Assembly: GCA_963675135.1 (NCBI GenBank)
Contig: OY776121.1
Location: forward strand, 80,250,875-80,314,874
DNA length: 64,000 bases
Reading direction: 5' to 3'
From: Galeopsis tetrahit
Lineage: Eukaryota; Streptophyta; Magnoliopsida; Lamiales; Lamiaceae
A model generated the notes under the pieces. That model worked only from the letters and a program-made list of their open reading frames with translations, did no database searches and had not been told where the DNA came from. The position numbers and the translations under genes were made by a program. Below, piece by piece: positions 1 to 11,570 of this stretch (its first letter is position 1; each line of letters opens with the position of its first letter).

Positions 1-812
1 AGTGACATGTCCTTATTTGGGTAATAAACGGCTTGTAAGACTTTGTCTTCTTTCTGCAGCACCTTTCCCAATGTTTGACTTCTTGTTAAGACTTGGGCAT
101 GTCTTCTAAAGTTTGTTCCAATGATAGGACAACATTCCTTATCAAATGGACAACTCTTCTTATCACTATCAGCAGACTTTGCTTATCAGCATAGTTGGCT
201 TGCTCTTCTTCAGATGACTTGGCTCTTTCCCTTTGCTTCACTTGGAAATGATCTCAGCATGATACAATGAAGTCTTTTAGGGTGTAGTTGTCTTCTTCTC
301 TTCAGCATAGATGACCTTCAAGCATTAGAACATTTGTTCTAGTTCAATTTTGCTGAGACAACTTTTCTGGACAACTCTCCTGATCAGCATACTTGGCCTT
401 TGAGCTTCAGAGCTTTTGTTTTTGCACAAAGTCAACCTCTCTTGGACAACTCTCCTGATCAGAGCATTAGAGTAAGCTTGTCCTTTTGAGCTTTAGAACC
501 TTTGTTCTTGCAGAGACAACTTCTCTGGACAACTCTCCTGATCAAGGCATTTTGGATTTCAATAGAGTATGCTTGGCCTAGTGATTGTTCCAGAATTTGA
601 GCCTTGAGGGGACTTGATCTTGATAATCTTCAAAGCCTAGGTTCCCCCTCACATTGTGCATCTTATCATCTAAGAGCTGCCTAAACATTTCAGCTTCTCA
701 TCTAGCCTTATGCTATGTGTTCTAGCATTTTTAGAACACAATAAATTGTGACTTGGCATGTCTCAGGGGGTTTTGGTATTTAATCAAAACATATGTCATT
801 TTATTCCCAACA
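1..812 (-). repeat. Partial 3' LTR of copia copy C
   Basis: This stretch matches the LTRs of copy B (for example 22120-23051), including the repeated GGACAACTCTCCTGATC motif near 370, 440 and 520. It ends with CCCAACA at 812, the inverted form of the TGTTGGG LTR start, directly beside the polypurine tract. Only the part inside the window is seen; the other end of the LTR lies upstream of position 1. Confidence 0.9.
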
Positions 813-826
813 ATTTCCCCCTTTTT
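813..826 (-). other. Polypurine tract of copia copy C
   Basis: On the minus strand the sequence reads AAAAAGGGGGAAAT next to the LTR, identical to the tract in copies A and B. In the family it primes plus-strand DNA synthesis. Confidence 0.85.
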
Positions 827-1273
827 GATGATGCCAAAACCTATACATTTTATGCAAAAGTGACTTGACTACACCTATTACATTTATCTTCAGAAGACAT
901 GACTGAGGTCAATTTCCCTGAAAGAAAATGTGTTAGTGTACTCACCATTCATGCTACAAATAGGTTTCAAGAATAGGCATAGAGAGATTTGTGTTTCTTG
1001 ATTCAAAATATGTTCAACTATCATTAAAATGAGAATCATTACAGCATGTTCATAGTTTGAACAAAAACATATCAGAGCATGAGAAACATTACAAATAAGC
1101 ACACATTTACTACAAAAGTATGATATACTCTTAAAACATTCAGCATTTAGGTATTAGGGCATATCATATCAGCAGCTTGAGCATCTTCAGAATAGTTGAC
1201 CAAAACACAAGTTAGTAACCAACTTAAGTTTTCATCCATTTCAGCATATAAGAGTCAGGAAGACTTAGCCATT
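827..1273. other. 3' spacer of copia copy C, non-coding
   Basis: This lies between the extra ORF stop and the polypurine tract. It is homologous to 23066-23508 (copy B) and 57705-58160 (copy A). No reading frame is conserved among the copies. Confidence 0.7.
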
Positions 1274-4200
1274 TCAGAGATCATCTTCTTTAGGTAGCAC
1301 CATCCCATATTGTGCCCATACTCTCTTCTTGAGTTCCATGGCTTCCTGGTTGGTTCCTTTGGGTCCAAGGGTCATTTTGTTCAGTTTAAGAATCTCTGTG
1401 AACTCCCTCAGGATCCTTGCTTGGTCAATCCATCCATCAAGCTTTGGAGGCATGTAAATGATAGGCTTGGGATCATTGAGTTCAATTCTTGCAATATCAG
1501 CAGCTGCAAGTAGTTGTTGATACAACTCTCTGTAGTATTCTATCATGAACTCAGCAAAGGAAGAGTTGGCATCTCCTCCATTCCATCTGTCAATGACATA
1601 GTAGTCATAGACAAACTCCCTTTTAGCCTCTTCCCATGTATAATTCAGCTGAATTGGCACCCATTTATCCAAGTGTGGATATTTGGTGTCTATTGGGACT
1701 AGTAGCTGAGGCCTCATTTTGCTGTATGTTGCTCTCCTTCTTCTTGGTTTCTGGAAATTTGCTCTTCTCTTATCTCTTGCTCTTTGTGCTTCATCTATCA
1801 AATCCATTTTCTCTTGGGCCCTCATCATTGCTAGTTTCTGTTGTGTTTCAGGGTCTTTGTCATACCCTTCATGAAACAACTTTGATGGATCATTGAGTAC
1901 CACAACTTTTGTCTTCTTTGGTCCAGGTCCAAAGCCCTCTTCATATAATGCTTCCACATCTTCAGTGACTTTGGCACTTTCAGCAATGCTGACCATTTCA
2001 GAAGACTTGTCTTTTTCAGCAGTTTTGGGCTCTTCAGCAGCTTTGGCCTTCTTTCATGTAGGCTCATTATCATCAATTCTGAACTCAGGTGGAAGATCAA
2101 GGCTGTTAGGAAAGTCAGTAAATGTTTCAGCTTGTCTTTTCTTTCCTTTTGCCCTCTTGATCTTTCCTCTAGTTTGGACACCTTCAACATCTTTGTCCAA
2201 ACCAGACACCTCACCACCTGGTCTCTGCTGTAACCTCATTCTTTCCTCTTGAGCTGAGGCCATTGAATTTTTCAAGGCAAGTGCTAGTTGTTCTTCTTCA
2301 TCCAATTCTTCTAAATTCAACACTGCTGGCTCTTTTCCTTTTTCTTCAATAGCTTTGTCTTTTCCCTTGACTGGGCTACCAATCACCAAGGCACCTTTTG
2401 CTCTAGCTCTTTCCCTTTCCCCCTTTTTGGCAGCATCAAAACACTGGGGTTTTAGCTCACTCATTGTTGTGGCCATTAGGGATTGGGCCTGGTTTAGAGA
2501 TTTCATTTCCTCCAACAGATATACATTTTCATCATGTATATTTTGCATCCTATCACTGCTCAAGCTAAGAAAAGCTAGAACAGGCTTCATCTTTTGTTGG
2601 ACAACCTCCTCCAAGGTTGCTTTCAGGGATGCATCAAGTTGGGCTTTAAGGAGCTCAGTGAGGTTGGCCACTGCACTTTCAGCAATGTTGGCCATCACCT
2701 CTTGGGAAAAATTTTCAGAGGCTGCTTTCACCATAGCAAGCCTTTGTTCTTCAGCTCTTTTCTTTTGTAATGCAGTCTTCTTTCCAAGAGCTTGCTTGAC
2801 AGTCAGCCTGAGAGCTTTGACATTGGCATTATGATTGTCTCTCAGCAGCTTTTGTTCCTTCTTGACCTCTTCTGAGATGGATTCCATGGTGGATTTAGCT
2901 TTTTGCACTTCAGTGGAAATGGTTTGTAGGCCAGTTTCCACTCCACTTATCCTTGCTTCTAATGTAGGGAGTACTACATCTTCTGAGCCAGTTAATCTCA
3001 TCTCCACAGATGCTAGAGTTCTTCCTTGCTCATTCAGTGCTCCTGAAGTTTCAGCATGGGCAGATTGGACTTGATGAGCCAAGGAGTCCAATTTCTCTGA
3101 TTGCATTCCAAGCAGGGCTTGTGCTGAGCCTGTATCTACTTGGATAGGGGCATCTGTCAAGAACTCATCTGCAAAGATTTGGTCAAGAGAAATACCTGCA
3201 ATGTTAGACAAATCAAACAGGTTAGGGAATAAACATTCATCACCCTCAATTTCTTTTGTATAAGACTTTGATACATCAGCAGCCTTCTTCTCATTTTCAA
3301 CTCTTTCTTTTCTCCCTTCATTTAAGATGTTCTCACCCAAGGAATCAGGCCTCCTTTCATCAAGGGATTCTTGAAGTTCAGATTTGACTTCAAGAATAAC
3401 CTGTCCTTGCTCACTTATTCCACCCTCATATGGTGGTACACTCACAATCTTAGTTATGACTACCTCTCTTTCATCCATAACTCCCTCTGGTTTTTCAATT
3501 CTATTTTCCTTTTCAACTCCTTCTCCTAAACCTGCAACATCTTCACCTTCAATAAGGTTCAAAGATGGCAGTTATGAGGAGATCACAGTGCTTATTTCAG
3601 CAGCCACTAAGTCATCCTGAATGATTAAGGGCTGATCAGTGTCCAACTCTTCTGACACTGAATAGGCCTTAATCAAACCAGCCTCTAGCATAGGAACCTC
3701 AACATCTTTAGGCTGTGCCTTGGGTTCAGAAGAACCTTCATTGGCAGATGTGTCTTTGGTTGTGTTACCACCCTTGGTCAACACCTCTGATGATATAGAG
3801 CCTTTCCTATGATAGGTTCTAGGAGGGTTTGAAATTCTGTCTGCTACAGAAGACTTGGGTTGAGAGGGTTCAGGGAGGTTGGCTTGAGGGGTTTTGGGGT
3901 TTGAAGGGTTTGAGGGATCATCAGGGGAATCATCATCATTTGAGCTGCTATCAGGGTGTTTGATGCCCTTAGCTTTTCTCTCTTTCTCCTCAATGATCTT
4001 CTCATCTACCAACTTTGCAAAAACTTCCTCATCAGTGAGGAATCTTGTTTTCATCATACCAGCAAAGTGTAGCAATCTGCTCTCCTCTACTTGCCACCAG
4101 TTTGCACCCTTATCTTGAATGACTTGTGATATCTCCATCAAGGTTTTGTCTTTTACATCCACAAGCATCCTCAAATCATGAAATGTCTTCTGAATTCTTG

Positions 4201-6005
4201 GAAATTCAGCAAGTTGTGGATACAAACTGTCCACAGTGGCCTTGGCTCCTCCTATGAGCATACTTTCATAAGTATACTCATCCTCATTCTCACTAGATGG
4301 AGAACTTTTAACTATAGGGGAGTTGGTTGTGGTTTCATGAATTGCAGCTTCAGGCAAGTTAAGTTCAGGGGGTTGCCTTCAGAAGGATTATGCTCAAATG
4401 AAGGTACTTCAGTTGCTTTAGAGAGCAATGAATCTGAAGGGGTTTTGCTCAAGGGGGTTGGTTCAACGAGTGCAGCTTCTAAGAGCTTTGAGTAGTTGAG
4501 CATGGATGAGTCAAGGGGAGATTGCAGTCTTGTCTCATCTACTGTTATATCTGCTAGCACATCTATCCCACTTCTTTGCACATTCCCTTTTGTAGAATAT
4601 CTCTTGGTGAGATTTACAGGGGTGATGGGTTGGTTGGGAGGGGTAATATGGGTTTCAGGGGAGTTGGGTTCAGGATTCTGAATTTCAGGGATGTTGGCCT
4701 CTATAGGTTGACCTTCAGGGACCTTGGATTCTGGAGTTCCAGAACCAGATGAGTTGGTCCTTGATTTGGATTTGGTCCTGCTTTCAACTCTGCTCTCTCT
4801 TAGAGCCAATTGGAGAGACCTTTCTTCCTGAAGCTCCAACACTTTATCAGTAGGCTTGGCCCTTCTCTTGCTAGCCCTACTGCTCCCACTGCCTTCACCA
4901 TCCTTTTCAGGGACAACTTCCCTGATCCTCTAGACTTTTGTCTAGTCTCATTGTACTTTTGCCTTAATTATTTTGAATGATCAGAGGGCACACTTACTCC
5001 CTCTTCAGCAACTTCTTCAATCTCAGTTGAAGCTCCAGAATTCTCCTCTGAGGGGATTTGAGACATTTTCCTTGTCTTCACCACTCTGGCCTTTGTCCTC
5101 TTTTTCAATTTTGGCTTTTCCTCAACCTTTTCTTCAGCAGGTTTGGCCATAAGCATCCTTATTTGCTCAGTTTTCTTGTTGAGCCTCCTAAACAGAATCT
5201 TTTGGGCTGGGAGGGGCTTTGCAAAGGTTTGCATTTGAGAGTAATGAGAAAACCTTTCAATCAACAAGCTTGCCCTGGTGCAGTACTTGAGTTTCCCTTC
5301 TAGCACTACCTTGTTGTGGGCTCTCACCTTAAACTTGGCCTTTTCCTTCATCATCTCAGACATGATGAAGGTCCTCCAATCAAATTTGATGTCTTTGTCA
5401 CTAGCATCAATAACTGCAGCCATAATTCTGATTCTTGGATGGCTGACTTGCTCCAAGCTTCCAGTATTGCTCATAAGACTCTTAGTGATTACCTCAAATA
5501 GATTGAGAAATTTTGGCTTGAGAGTCTTCTTGTTTTGAGTTGAAGAGATGGGACCTGGAACCAAGAGCCAATCCTGTGCTATCTCATCTTCATGATCAGC
5601 ACCATAATGTTCAGGATTCCTTCCCTCAGAAGGCAATCCAAAGGCTCCTTCAAGATCTTCTGAAGAGAATTTCACTCTATGAAATTTCTCTTCCTCCTCT
5701 CCCTCTGCTACATAAGAGAGCTTTTTGGAGATTTCACCATCTTCAGGCTTACCTCTCCACTTGAGAAAGGCAAAGAACTCAGCCATGTAGCTTTCCAAAC
5801 AAGAGCTTGGTCTTTCCTCCATAAACTTTTGCAATCCAGCTCTCCTCAACCATCTCAGGGTTGGTGTAATCTCAGGATCCTCACTTTCAAAAGATACTAT
5901 GGGCTCAAAGTGAAGACTGTTTTTGTTGCTCAAATATCCAAAATCAAGGTCTAGAGCCTTGTTGGAGAAATCAATGATCATCTCTGGTCTAACTTTGGGA
6001 GCCAT
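1274..6005 (-). pseudogene. Degenerate copy of the large extra ORF of copia copy C
   Basis: The protein-level match to the extra ORFs of copies A and B runs from a start beginning MAPKVRPEM at 6005 to a stop at 1274, but the frame is broken. Open pieces lie at 4968-6005, 4312-4842, 3572-4357, 2054-3562 and 1274-1996. Two lesions can be read directly. A Glu codon became TAA near 4968, and a Ser codon became TGA near 2055. A deletion of about 14 bp near 4930 shifts the frame, and further shifts lie near 4340 and 3565. The N-terminal region, the coiled-coil middle and the conserved C-terminus are all still recognisable, so the loss was by point decay rather than by one large deletion. No function is known for the intact protein. 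Confidence 0.9.
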
Positions 6006-6564
6006 TGAAAGTTTACAGAAAGAGAATTGAGAGAGCTTGAGAGAGATGAGCAGTTAGGGTTTCGAATACTTGGGGAAGAAGTGTTTGTGAGGAATCTTAA
6101 GGCTTGTAAATATTCTAAAAAGAATGTTTGTCAATGAGTTGGTGAAGTCTTGATGCAATTCAAAGGTGAACAAAATGGACGGCTAGGATTGTCTTCAGGG
6201 GAGTTGTCCAATTTTGATCCAATGGTAAAAAATCAATGTAACAGTGAAAAACTGTTTTGTTCAAAACGTGGGTGGAGTTTTAATGTTTGTTTAAGGCTGG
6301 GGGATTTTCGAGATAGATCATGTCCCAAAAAGTTTAATGCAAACAAGAGTTAAATCTTGGCATTTAATGCATGGAAAGTGACCTTTTGAGTGGGAGACAA
6401 ATTAAATCCCAAAAAGATGATATCTGTAATTGGAATGAGACATATTTCGAAATAGGCAATGATTACCCAAAATATGTGCTTATCAGACCAAGATTTGGTT
6501 TGATAGCTAGGACAACTTATCTGACCCCACTAGGACAAGTGTCCTGAAGAGATGTGGACAAGTG
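6006..6564. other. Spacer upstream of the extra ORF, copy C
   Basis: On the minus strand this corresponds to the pol-to-extra-ORF spacer of copy A (52346-53012). It keeps the AAACCCTAA telo-box-like motif (6054-6062 on plus as TTAGGGTTT) just before the ORF start. No coding capacity is seen. It ends at the junction with the MULE. Confidence 0.7.
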
Positions 6565-8012
6565 TCCACACGAATTACACATTTTGATTTTGGTCCAATA
6601 AGTATACTTAAATTTTGAAATCAGCCCTTTTACCTGCTATAGCAGGTAATGTAACAGGTCATGCCCACTTGAATTTAATCCACATTTTTATTATATATTT
6701 CTATTTTTTATATGAATTAAAGATTAATTTAAATTTATTAATTAAAAAAATCACGAATATTAGCAAAAATTAAAAAAAAATTAAAAATTTGAAAAATAAC
6801 TTGTGAATAATATTTAAAATTCTAATTAACTTTTTTCAAAAATTTTAATTTTTTTTTAATATTGATAAAATTAAAAAAAAAACTAAACATATTCATTCAT
6901 AAATCAATATATTATTAGAAAAATCAATTAACTTGCTTAATTCGAAAACTATATAATTGCAAATAGATATTAGAAATTTATTTAATTATTTTAAAATAAT
7001 TAAATGAATATACAAATTTATCTTTAAAAAAAACTCTCAAATAAAAAAAACATTTACTAAAACTATCAAAAAAAAAACTCTCAAATAAAAAAAACATTTA
7101 TTTTAATATTTTAAATAAATCTAAAAATCCACAAATATTTGAAATCATAAAAAATCCTCAAATAAATAAAAAAATATACAAGTAAATTCAAAATTTTCAC
7201 TTTAATAGAAAGAAGATGATGAATAGTAAAAAAAAATTATTTGAAATTAACTATATGTCAATTTTATTATATTTTTTATTTGAAATTATCTCATAAAAAA
7301 TATGAAGACCTATTTTTTGTAATACTCTATTTAAATAAATATACTTCTATTTATTGAATTAATTCAATGATTTTTTAATTTATTTTGAGATTTTTTTTGG
7401 GATTTAAAATATTTGGTGAATTGTGAATTTATTTAAAATATTTAAATATTAATATATAAGTAAGGTTTTAATGAAATTTTTTGGCGATTTTAATTTTTTT
7501 TTTTCATTTGGAAGTTTTATTATTTTAAGGATAAATTTGTATATTTATTACATTATTTATAAAATAAATAAATTTATACTACTAATTTTTTCTAATTAGG
7601 TATGTTAATGGAGTTTTCTAAGAATTAATTGATTTAGAAAATAATTTATTTGATTTTTTTTCATATTATAATATTTTAGATTTTAAAAAAATCATTTCAT
7701 ATTTTACATACTAGTCCTAATTTGTTTTTTATAATTTTAAAATATTATTTAATATTTTAACTAATATTCATAGTTTTTCTAAATTAATAAATATAAATAA
7801 GTCATAAAAAGAAAAGAATATTTCACATGTTAAAAAAGAACATAAAAATTAAATTTCACATGTGTATTGACTTGTTGGTGACCTGCTATTACGGGTTAAA
7901 GGACCATTTTCAAAATTTAAGTAAACTTATTAGATCGAAATCAAAATATATAATCCATCTAGACCAAATTCAAAATCAGTCCAACTTAGTGCACTAAAAA
8001 ATCTTTAATACC
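6565..8012. mobile_element. MULE with long inverted repeats, 5' truncated (D1 copy)
   Basis: This is the same element as 40310-41810 but lacks the first ~50 bp of its left terminal inverted repeat. The right end is intact and is followed by the 9-bp AATTACTTT at 8013-8021. The interior is AT-rich with no reading frame. The cut coincides with the junction to copia copy C. Confidence 0.85.
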
Positions 8013-8566
8013 AATTACTTTGTAAACAATAGAATATGGCTTCCCTAAATTGTTGATATTGTAGAATTCTCAAATGCTTAAATATTTTTCTTTTATAATA
8101 CCATGTTTCTTATTATGTAATATTGTATGCTTTCAGGTGTGATACTGTTAAGAGAATGTGCACAAGTGGTTAGAGAAGAAGAGAATAATGATCCAATTAT
8201 AAATATTTTGGTTTTCACTTTGTAATACTGTCAATTGCAATAATGTAATATTGTTATATGTAACAGTGCAATACTATTTACATAAAATTTTTGAAAATGC
8301 TACATTAATGTATAAAACAGCAATACACATAAAATTTGTGTTATTATTTTAGTATTTTGTATAATATTGACATATATAAATGTGTCATATTCTCATAGTA
8401 TTTTATCTATCTTAATTTTTTTTGATAAGTACCATAAAAATCTAAATCAAAATATAAATGCAGTTTGTATAATAAACTAAAAAAAAAAATGTTGTATATA
8501 CAAACTGAAAAAAAAAACAAAAAAACGTTGGTATAATAAATTGAAATAAAAAAAAATGTTGTTTGT
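8013..8566. other. AT-rich sequence, no gene seen
   Basis: Repeated ATACTGTT-like words occur here (near 8140-8280), and similar words recur near 35800-35880 and 40070-40260, hinting that these stretches once belonged to one older element. No open frame of note. Confidence 0.4.
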
Positions 8567-8627
8567 GGGATTCAAACCCGGTCATAAGGGTAAAATCTAT
8601 AGACTTTTGCCACTAGGCTAAAACAAT
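8567..8627 (-). repeat. tRNA-like sequence, probable SINE head (D1)
   Basis: On the minus strand a Pol III A-box-like TAGCCTAGTGG (8610-8620) is followed by a B-box-like GGGTTTGAATCCC (8567-8579), at a spacing compatible with a tRNA-derived promoter. The rest does not fold as a convincing tRNA by eye, so a tRNA-derived SINE head is more likely than a functional tRNA gene. An identical copy is at 42343-42403. Confidence 0.5.
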
Positions 8628-9409
8628 TACTTGGAATAATTATAACAGTTTCGCTAGCTATACGGCTATACATTTGTTTACACTGTTAGATCTGTTCAAA
8701 ATGGGTTGACCCGCGAAAATTGTGATTTACTTAATATATGCAGATTTTGTGGATTTTACACTATTTACACATAAGCACACATAAGGGATTTTCACACAAG
8801 TCCTTCCCTTCAAATGATATTTTTCATCAATCCACTCTTGTAAATCTTTTTTGAGTGCATATGAGATGGTCTCTGTTAAGACATGGCTGAGTGTTATGAT
8901 TTATTTTACCATATTGAGATTTATATAGTGGAGTATATGTTTCATTCACCATGCATGAATATATTCAAGTGTCGTAACAAATTAATGTAAACATGAATAC
9001 AATGAATATATTTAATTAGTTACAAAGAATTGGTTGATGCATGAATATAATCAAGTAAACATATATGAATTCATTTATTTTTAATACATATACACTAAAT
9101 ATACTGAATTTCAAAGGTCACTCTTTTAATTAATAAATATTAATTTATCGATAAATTAATACCTCTTCAAATTAATAAATTTACATGGTCCCAAGGTTAT
9201 TAATTTATAGAGGTTTAACTGTACACATCCACGATCAACAAATTAACAAGCTAAGAGCTCGAAATTTTGTCACGTACAGCAATAAAACGAACGAGGCCAA
9301 ATTTAGGCGAATGCTAGCTTGTCGGAGATTGAAGGGGAAGAAGTACTACTCATGGAATATAATTAAATGTTTGCAAGAATGCATTGTGCTTGGAAAAATT
9401 AAGTGAATA
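8628..9409. other. Non-coding AT-rich stretch with Emigrant-like end
   Basis: Nothing coding is recognised. A 73-codon frame at 9185-9406 resembles no known family and is only preserved because the whole block is duplicated. The terminus at 9195-9221 is listed separately. Confidence 0.4.
9195..9221 (-). mobile_element. Emigrant-like MITE terminus (D1)
   Basis: Read on the minus strand it begins CAGTTAAACCTCTATAAATT next to a TA dinucleotide, close to the 24-bp inverted repeat of Emigrant (pogo/mariner-type) MITEs. The partner end is degenerate or lost; related words occur from about 9143. Duplicated at 42971-42997. Confidence 0.5.
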
Positions 9410-9776
9410 CTCCCTCCGTCCGTCTATAAGCTTCTCATTTTACCATTTTGATCCGTCCGTCTATAAGTTTCACATACCCTTTTTGGTATGTACTTTTTCT
9501 TACACATCACACATCACTTTATATCTTACTTTTTCTCTCTATCTCTCTCCTTCTTCCAATCACATCACTTGTACTATGGGGGTGTTTTCAAACGTACACT
9601 ATAAACAGCTTCCAAAATCACTTTTTTTAAAGCTGCCCTCTCACAGCTTTTACTTTTCAGAAGTGCTTTTAAGCTGTTTATTGAGTTTGCAAACACCCCT
9701 TATATCTATTATTTAATCAATTTTCTTAATATTTGTGTCAAAAAGTAAAGGGAAGCTTATAGGCGGACGGAGGGAG
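9410..9776. mobile_element. Stowaway-type MITE interrupted by another MITE (D1)
   Basis: CTCCCTCCGTCCG at the left end and its inverse CGGACGGAGGGAG at the right end form the terminal inverted repeat, flanked by TA on both sides. The body matches the family copies at 10299-10532, 13079-13303 and 16231-16463, except for a 123-bp insertion at 9578-9700. Confidence 0.9.
9578..9700. mobile_element. PIF/Harbinger (Tourist-like) MITE nested in a Stowaway
   Basis: It starts GGGGGTGTTTTCAAAC and ends with the near-inverse GTTTGCAAACACCCCT, flanked by a 3-bp TAT duplication. Sister Stowaway copies show the uninterrupted site. Confidence 0.75.
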
Positions 9777-9841
9777 TATTTACTAAAACCTTAAAATTGG
9801 AGCACCTAGTAGTCAAAATTTAATGGATTTTAAAAGCCTAA

Positions 9842-10224
9842 GGGTGTGTTTGGTTTGGGATTGGCCAATCCGGATTTGGATGGGCCATCCCCCATCCCAT
9901 CCCTCTCCATCCAAATACCCATCCACCCCTATAATACATCTACATACCTATTTTTATACAATCACATCATTCTTTTTTTTCTTTTAATCACTCATTATCT
10001 CTCCTACTTTTCTTCCACACATTTATTCTCTCTCCTACTTTCTTCCACACATTTATTCTCTCTTCTACTTTCTTCCACACATTTATTCTCTTTCCTACTT
10101 GATTTGACATAAAGTTCTCCATCCACACCTATTTTTCAATCTCAATCCAAACACAATTTTTATTCAATTACTATTCATGGATTATCCCCATCCCATCCAC
10201 CACCATCCCAAACCAAACAGCACC
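9842..10224. mobile_element. PIF/Harbinger (Tourist-like) MITE (D1)
   Basis: The ends GGGTGTGTTTGGTTTGGGAT and (inverse) GGTGCTGTTTGGTTTGGGAT form an inverted repeat, and TAA flanks both sides (9839-9841 and 10225-10227). Inside lie three tandem copies of a ~33-bp CT-rich unit around TTCTTCCACACATTTATTC (10005-10090). Confidence 0.8.
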
Positions 10225-10298
10225 TAATGCTTTTTATGTATTGTGTTTGTTTTGTGATTTATGTAGGGTAGGATTTAACTTTATAGAATAGAATTATA

Positions 10299-10532
10299 CT
10301 CCCTCCGTCCGCCTATAAGTTTCCCATTTTACCATTTTAGTTTGTCCACCTATAAGCTTCCCATACCCTTTTTGGTAAGTACTTTTTCTTACACTTCACT
10401 TTATATTTTACTTTTTCTCTCTATCTCTCTCCTTCTTCCAATCACATCACTTGTACTATATCTATTATTTAATCACTTTTCTTAATCTATGTGCCAAAAA
10501 GTAGCGGGAAGCTTATAGGCGGACGGAGGGAG
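10299..10532. mobile_element. Stowaway-type MITE (D1)
   Basis: Terminal inverted repeats CTCCCTCCGTCCGCCTATAAG and the inverse ending CGGACGGAGGGAG, with TA on each side. Non-coding, 234 bp. Confidence 0.9.
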
Positions 10533-10728
10533 TAGGTTTTATAGGTATTTATATAGGGTTTGTAAGTATTTATAGGGTTGATTTTTATAGGTTTTATAGG
10601 TATTTATAGGGTGAGATTTTGAAATCATCAATCAAAATCCTAAACTGTAATGGGTGAAGTTTCGAAATCCGAATTTCCGGAACAAACATGCCCCAAAAAA
10701 ATTTGAGCATTAGTTAAAACTTCAAATT

Positions 10729-10733
10729 AGGTG
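10729..10733. other. Empty target site of copia copy A
   Basis: AGGTG occurs once here in uninterrupted sequence. In the duplicate block the same word flanks copy A on both sides (44528-44532 and 59989-59993). This proves the insertion point base by base. Confidence 0.95.
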
Positions 10734-10929
10734 TAAAATTCCTTTTATGCCCTCCTATCTCTCCTTTTTCAAATTTCAAATCCACATCTATCAAATTCAT
10801 TTTTTTTTTCTCGGGAAAATCTTCTTTCTCTATCATCTCTCTTAAATCTCATTGCTCTCTCATCTCAAGAAGACTGGGTTTCATCTTGATTTTTTTCCTT
10901 TTGATTCGTTCATCTTGTTTATTTTATTT

Positions 10930-11570
10930 AAACGCACGGCGGGGCGACCTGTGTGGAGGGGGGAAGGATGCGGCGGCGGCGACGACGGGAGTGAGAGTGG
11001 CGGCGCTGCCGCACGCTGGGGGTACAAAAATTGAAAAAAAATAAGTGGAAAGCCATCGAGAGGAAGGGACGGCGGTCGCGGTGTTGGTGCGAGGGTTTGG
11101 GTGGGGGAAGGCAGGGCGGCGGCGCTGGGCGAGGGAGAAGAGGCGCCGCCGTCGAGATGTAACAGATCTGAAGAAAAAAAGCGAGGGAGGGAAGGAGGAG
11201 GGGATGGCGACTTTTGGTGGATCTATCTTTGGTCGACGTCGGCGCCGATCTGCAACTCCACCGTGAGAGTCGAAGAGGGCAGCGACTGAAGAGGATGGGG
11301 TTTGTCGATTTTTTTCGATTTCTGGTATTACTTTTTATGTTTTCAAATGTGATGTACTTTTCCGGCTTTGGGTTTCGTGTTTGATTTCTGGTTTGTGTTT
11401 CGTTTTTTCCGGCTTTGCGTCGGAGCTCTGCGCGTTTTCCTGATTTGGGGTTTTCGACAGGTGGTGTTGCTGTAACGGATGGGCGGCGGAGCTCTGCGCG
11501 TCGCCGACTGTGGTGTCGGCGGCCAAACAGGTTCTAGGGCAGAGACTAGGGTTCTGTCCTTTCAATGGGT
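10930..11570. other. GC-rich island, unidentified (D1)
   Basis: An abrupt GC-rich stretch with CGGCGG-type runs in otherwise AT-rich DNA, preceded by a CT-rich leader-like sequence (10800-10900). Open frames of 60-76 codons exist on both strands but none resembles a known protein. It could be a captured 5' exon and leader of a host gene. The copy at 60190-60830 differs by only a few bases. Confidence 0.45.

Larger units (their letters stand above)
1..6564 (-). mobile_element. Copia-family retrotransposon copy C, old and truncated
   Basis: Read on the minus strand this holds the spacer upstream of the extra ORF, the broken extra ORF, the 3' spacer, the polypurine tract and part of the 3' LTR. 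It matches copies B (21114-34679) and A (44533-59988) along its length. Gag, pol, the primer site and the 5' LTR are missing: homology stops at 6564-6567, where it abuts a truncated MULE. The left end is cut by the window edge. The many reading-frame lesions mark it as the oldest of the three copies. Orientation and family are clear from side-by-side reading; its original full extent is not visible. Confidence 0.9.

Noticed and set aside
2355..2834. Frames antisense to the extra ORF (also 24590-25069 and 56198-56677)
   Set aside because: These are mirror images of the coding strand in all three copies and have no independent conservation or recognisable domain.
8130..8200. Possible exon after a TTTCAG acceptor (VILLRECAQVVREEE in one frame)
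   Set aside because: I could not assign it to a family, the acceptor is missing in the D2 copy because of a 25-bp indel, and no donor or further exon is evident.
8567..8627. Functional tRNA gene
   Set aside because: Only A- and B-box-like words are convincing; I cannot pair a full cloverleaf by eye. The same applies to 14876-14935.
11335..11565. 76-codon minus-strand ORF in the GC-rich island
   Set aside because: It has no family resemblance and is preserved in D2 only because the block is a recent duplicate.
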